From NCBI GenBank assembly GCA_051881635.1, contig JBJEQG010000109.1, positions 1 to 14,142 of the forward strand: a stretch of 14,142 nt of DNA, written 5' to 3'. The stretch's first letter is position 1, and the number at the start of each line of letters is the position of its first letter. This stretch comes from JBJEQG01 sp051881635 (lineage in GTDB: Bacteria; Bacillota; Clostridia; Oscillospirales; Acutalibacteraceae). Position numbers and translations under genes: made by a program. Under the pieces are notes generated by a model, which was not told the DNA's origin, did no database searches, and saw nothing but the letters and a program-made list of their open reading frames with translations. Below, in pieces: positions 14,027 to 14,142 of this stretch.

Positions 14027-14142
14027 TTATTTCCCTTTGTGGACAGGTATTTTCTTTCTAATATCCGATAAACGATTTAATGCCTCGTTCAATGTTTCAT
14101 CTCGTTTTGCAAAATGCATACGGATTAAATGATTGACAGGCT
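14027..14142 (-). CDS. C-terminal end of a PLP-dependent aminotransferase (partial)
   Basis: The last 37 codons of a gene whose start lies beyond the window, ending in TAA at 14029-14027. The visible tail includes LIRMHFAKRDETLNEALNRL, matching the conserved end of class I/II aminotransferases (R-x-x-F-A-K-x-D-E-T-L-x-E-A), in which the Arg binds the substrate carboxylate. This tail is typical of the aspartate/methionine/kynurenine aminotransferase-like group; the substrate cannot be told from this fragment. A strong terminator follows 8 bp after the stop. Confidence 0.8.
   Translation of the reverse strand, partial: PVNHLIRMHFAKRDETLNEALNRLSDIRKKIPVHKGK

Overview
The window looks like a low-GC Gram-positive bacterium of the class Clostridia, probably a gut lineage assembled from metagenomic reads. 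Three things support this: AT-rich DNA with sigma-A-type promoters and AGGAG ribosome sites; a firmicute gene set (MurT/GatD, RecD2, ComEA, ComF, MreB); and a 100-N scaffold gap whose flanks share exactly 55 bp, as a k=55 de Bruijn assembly would leave. The genus cannot be fixed from sequence alone.

Left block (103-6545, all minus strand): a tight gene train in the order murT-like, gatD-like, recD2, comF-like, mreB, comEA-like. Neighbours are 16 bp apart, 3 bp apart, overlapping by 4 bp, 85 bp apart, then overlapping again. A TGTTATAAT extended -10 promoter lies just upstream of murT. The block combines cell-wall precursor modification (MurT/GatD), DNA repair (RecD2), DNA-uptake proteins (ComF, ComEA) and a cell-shape actin (MreB). 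The main surprise is that the GatD-like protein has lost its glutaminase Cys and His, and its MurT partner is altered at the matching C-terminal motifs.

Middle (6655-7407): a small unknown membrane-anchored protein on the minus strand (GTG start at 7014), then a 393-bp gene-free interval. The interval holds a bidirectional terminator-like hairpin, a strong plus-strand promoter (TTGACA-N17-TATAAC) and a perfect inverted repeat over the transcription start.

Right block (7408-13162, plus strand): an ABC transporter operon with four FtsX/MacB-like permeases and one ATPase. The permeases form two paralogous pairs in mirrored order (A, B, B', A'), followed by an ATPase preceded by AGGAGG. A-B and B'-A' are each joined by an ATGA stop/start overlap, suggesting two co-translated A/B heteropairs served by one ATPase. 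A strong intrinsic terminator ends the operon. No response regulator, kinase, substrate gene or accessory protein is present, so the substrate is unknown; antimicrobial-peptide defence or envelope-stress roles are only analogies from BceAB/Ytr/MacB-type transporters.

Right edge (13288-14142, minus strand): a terminator, tRNA-Ala(CGC), a GNAT acetyltransferase with its own promoter, another terminator, and the last 37 codons of a PLP-dependent aminotransferase that runs off the window.
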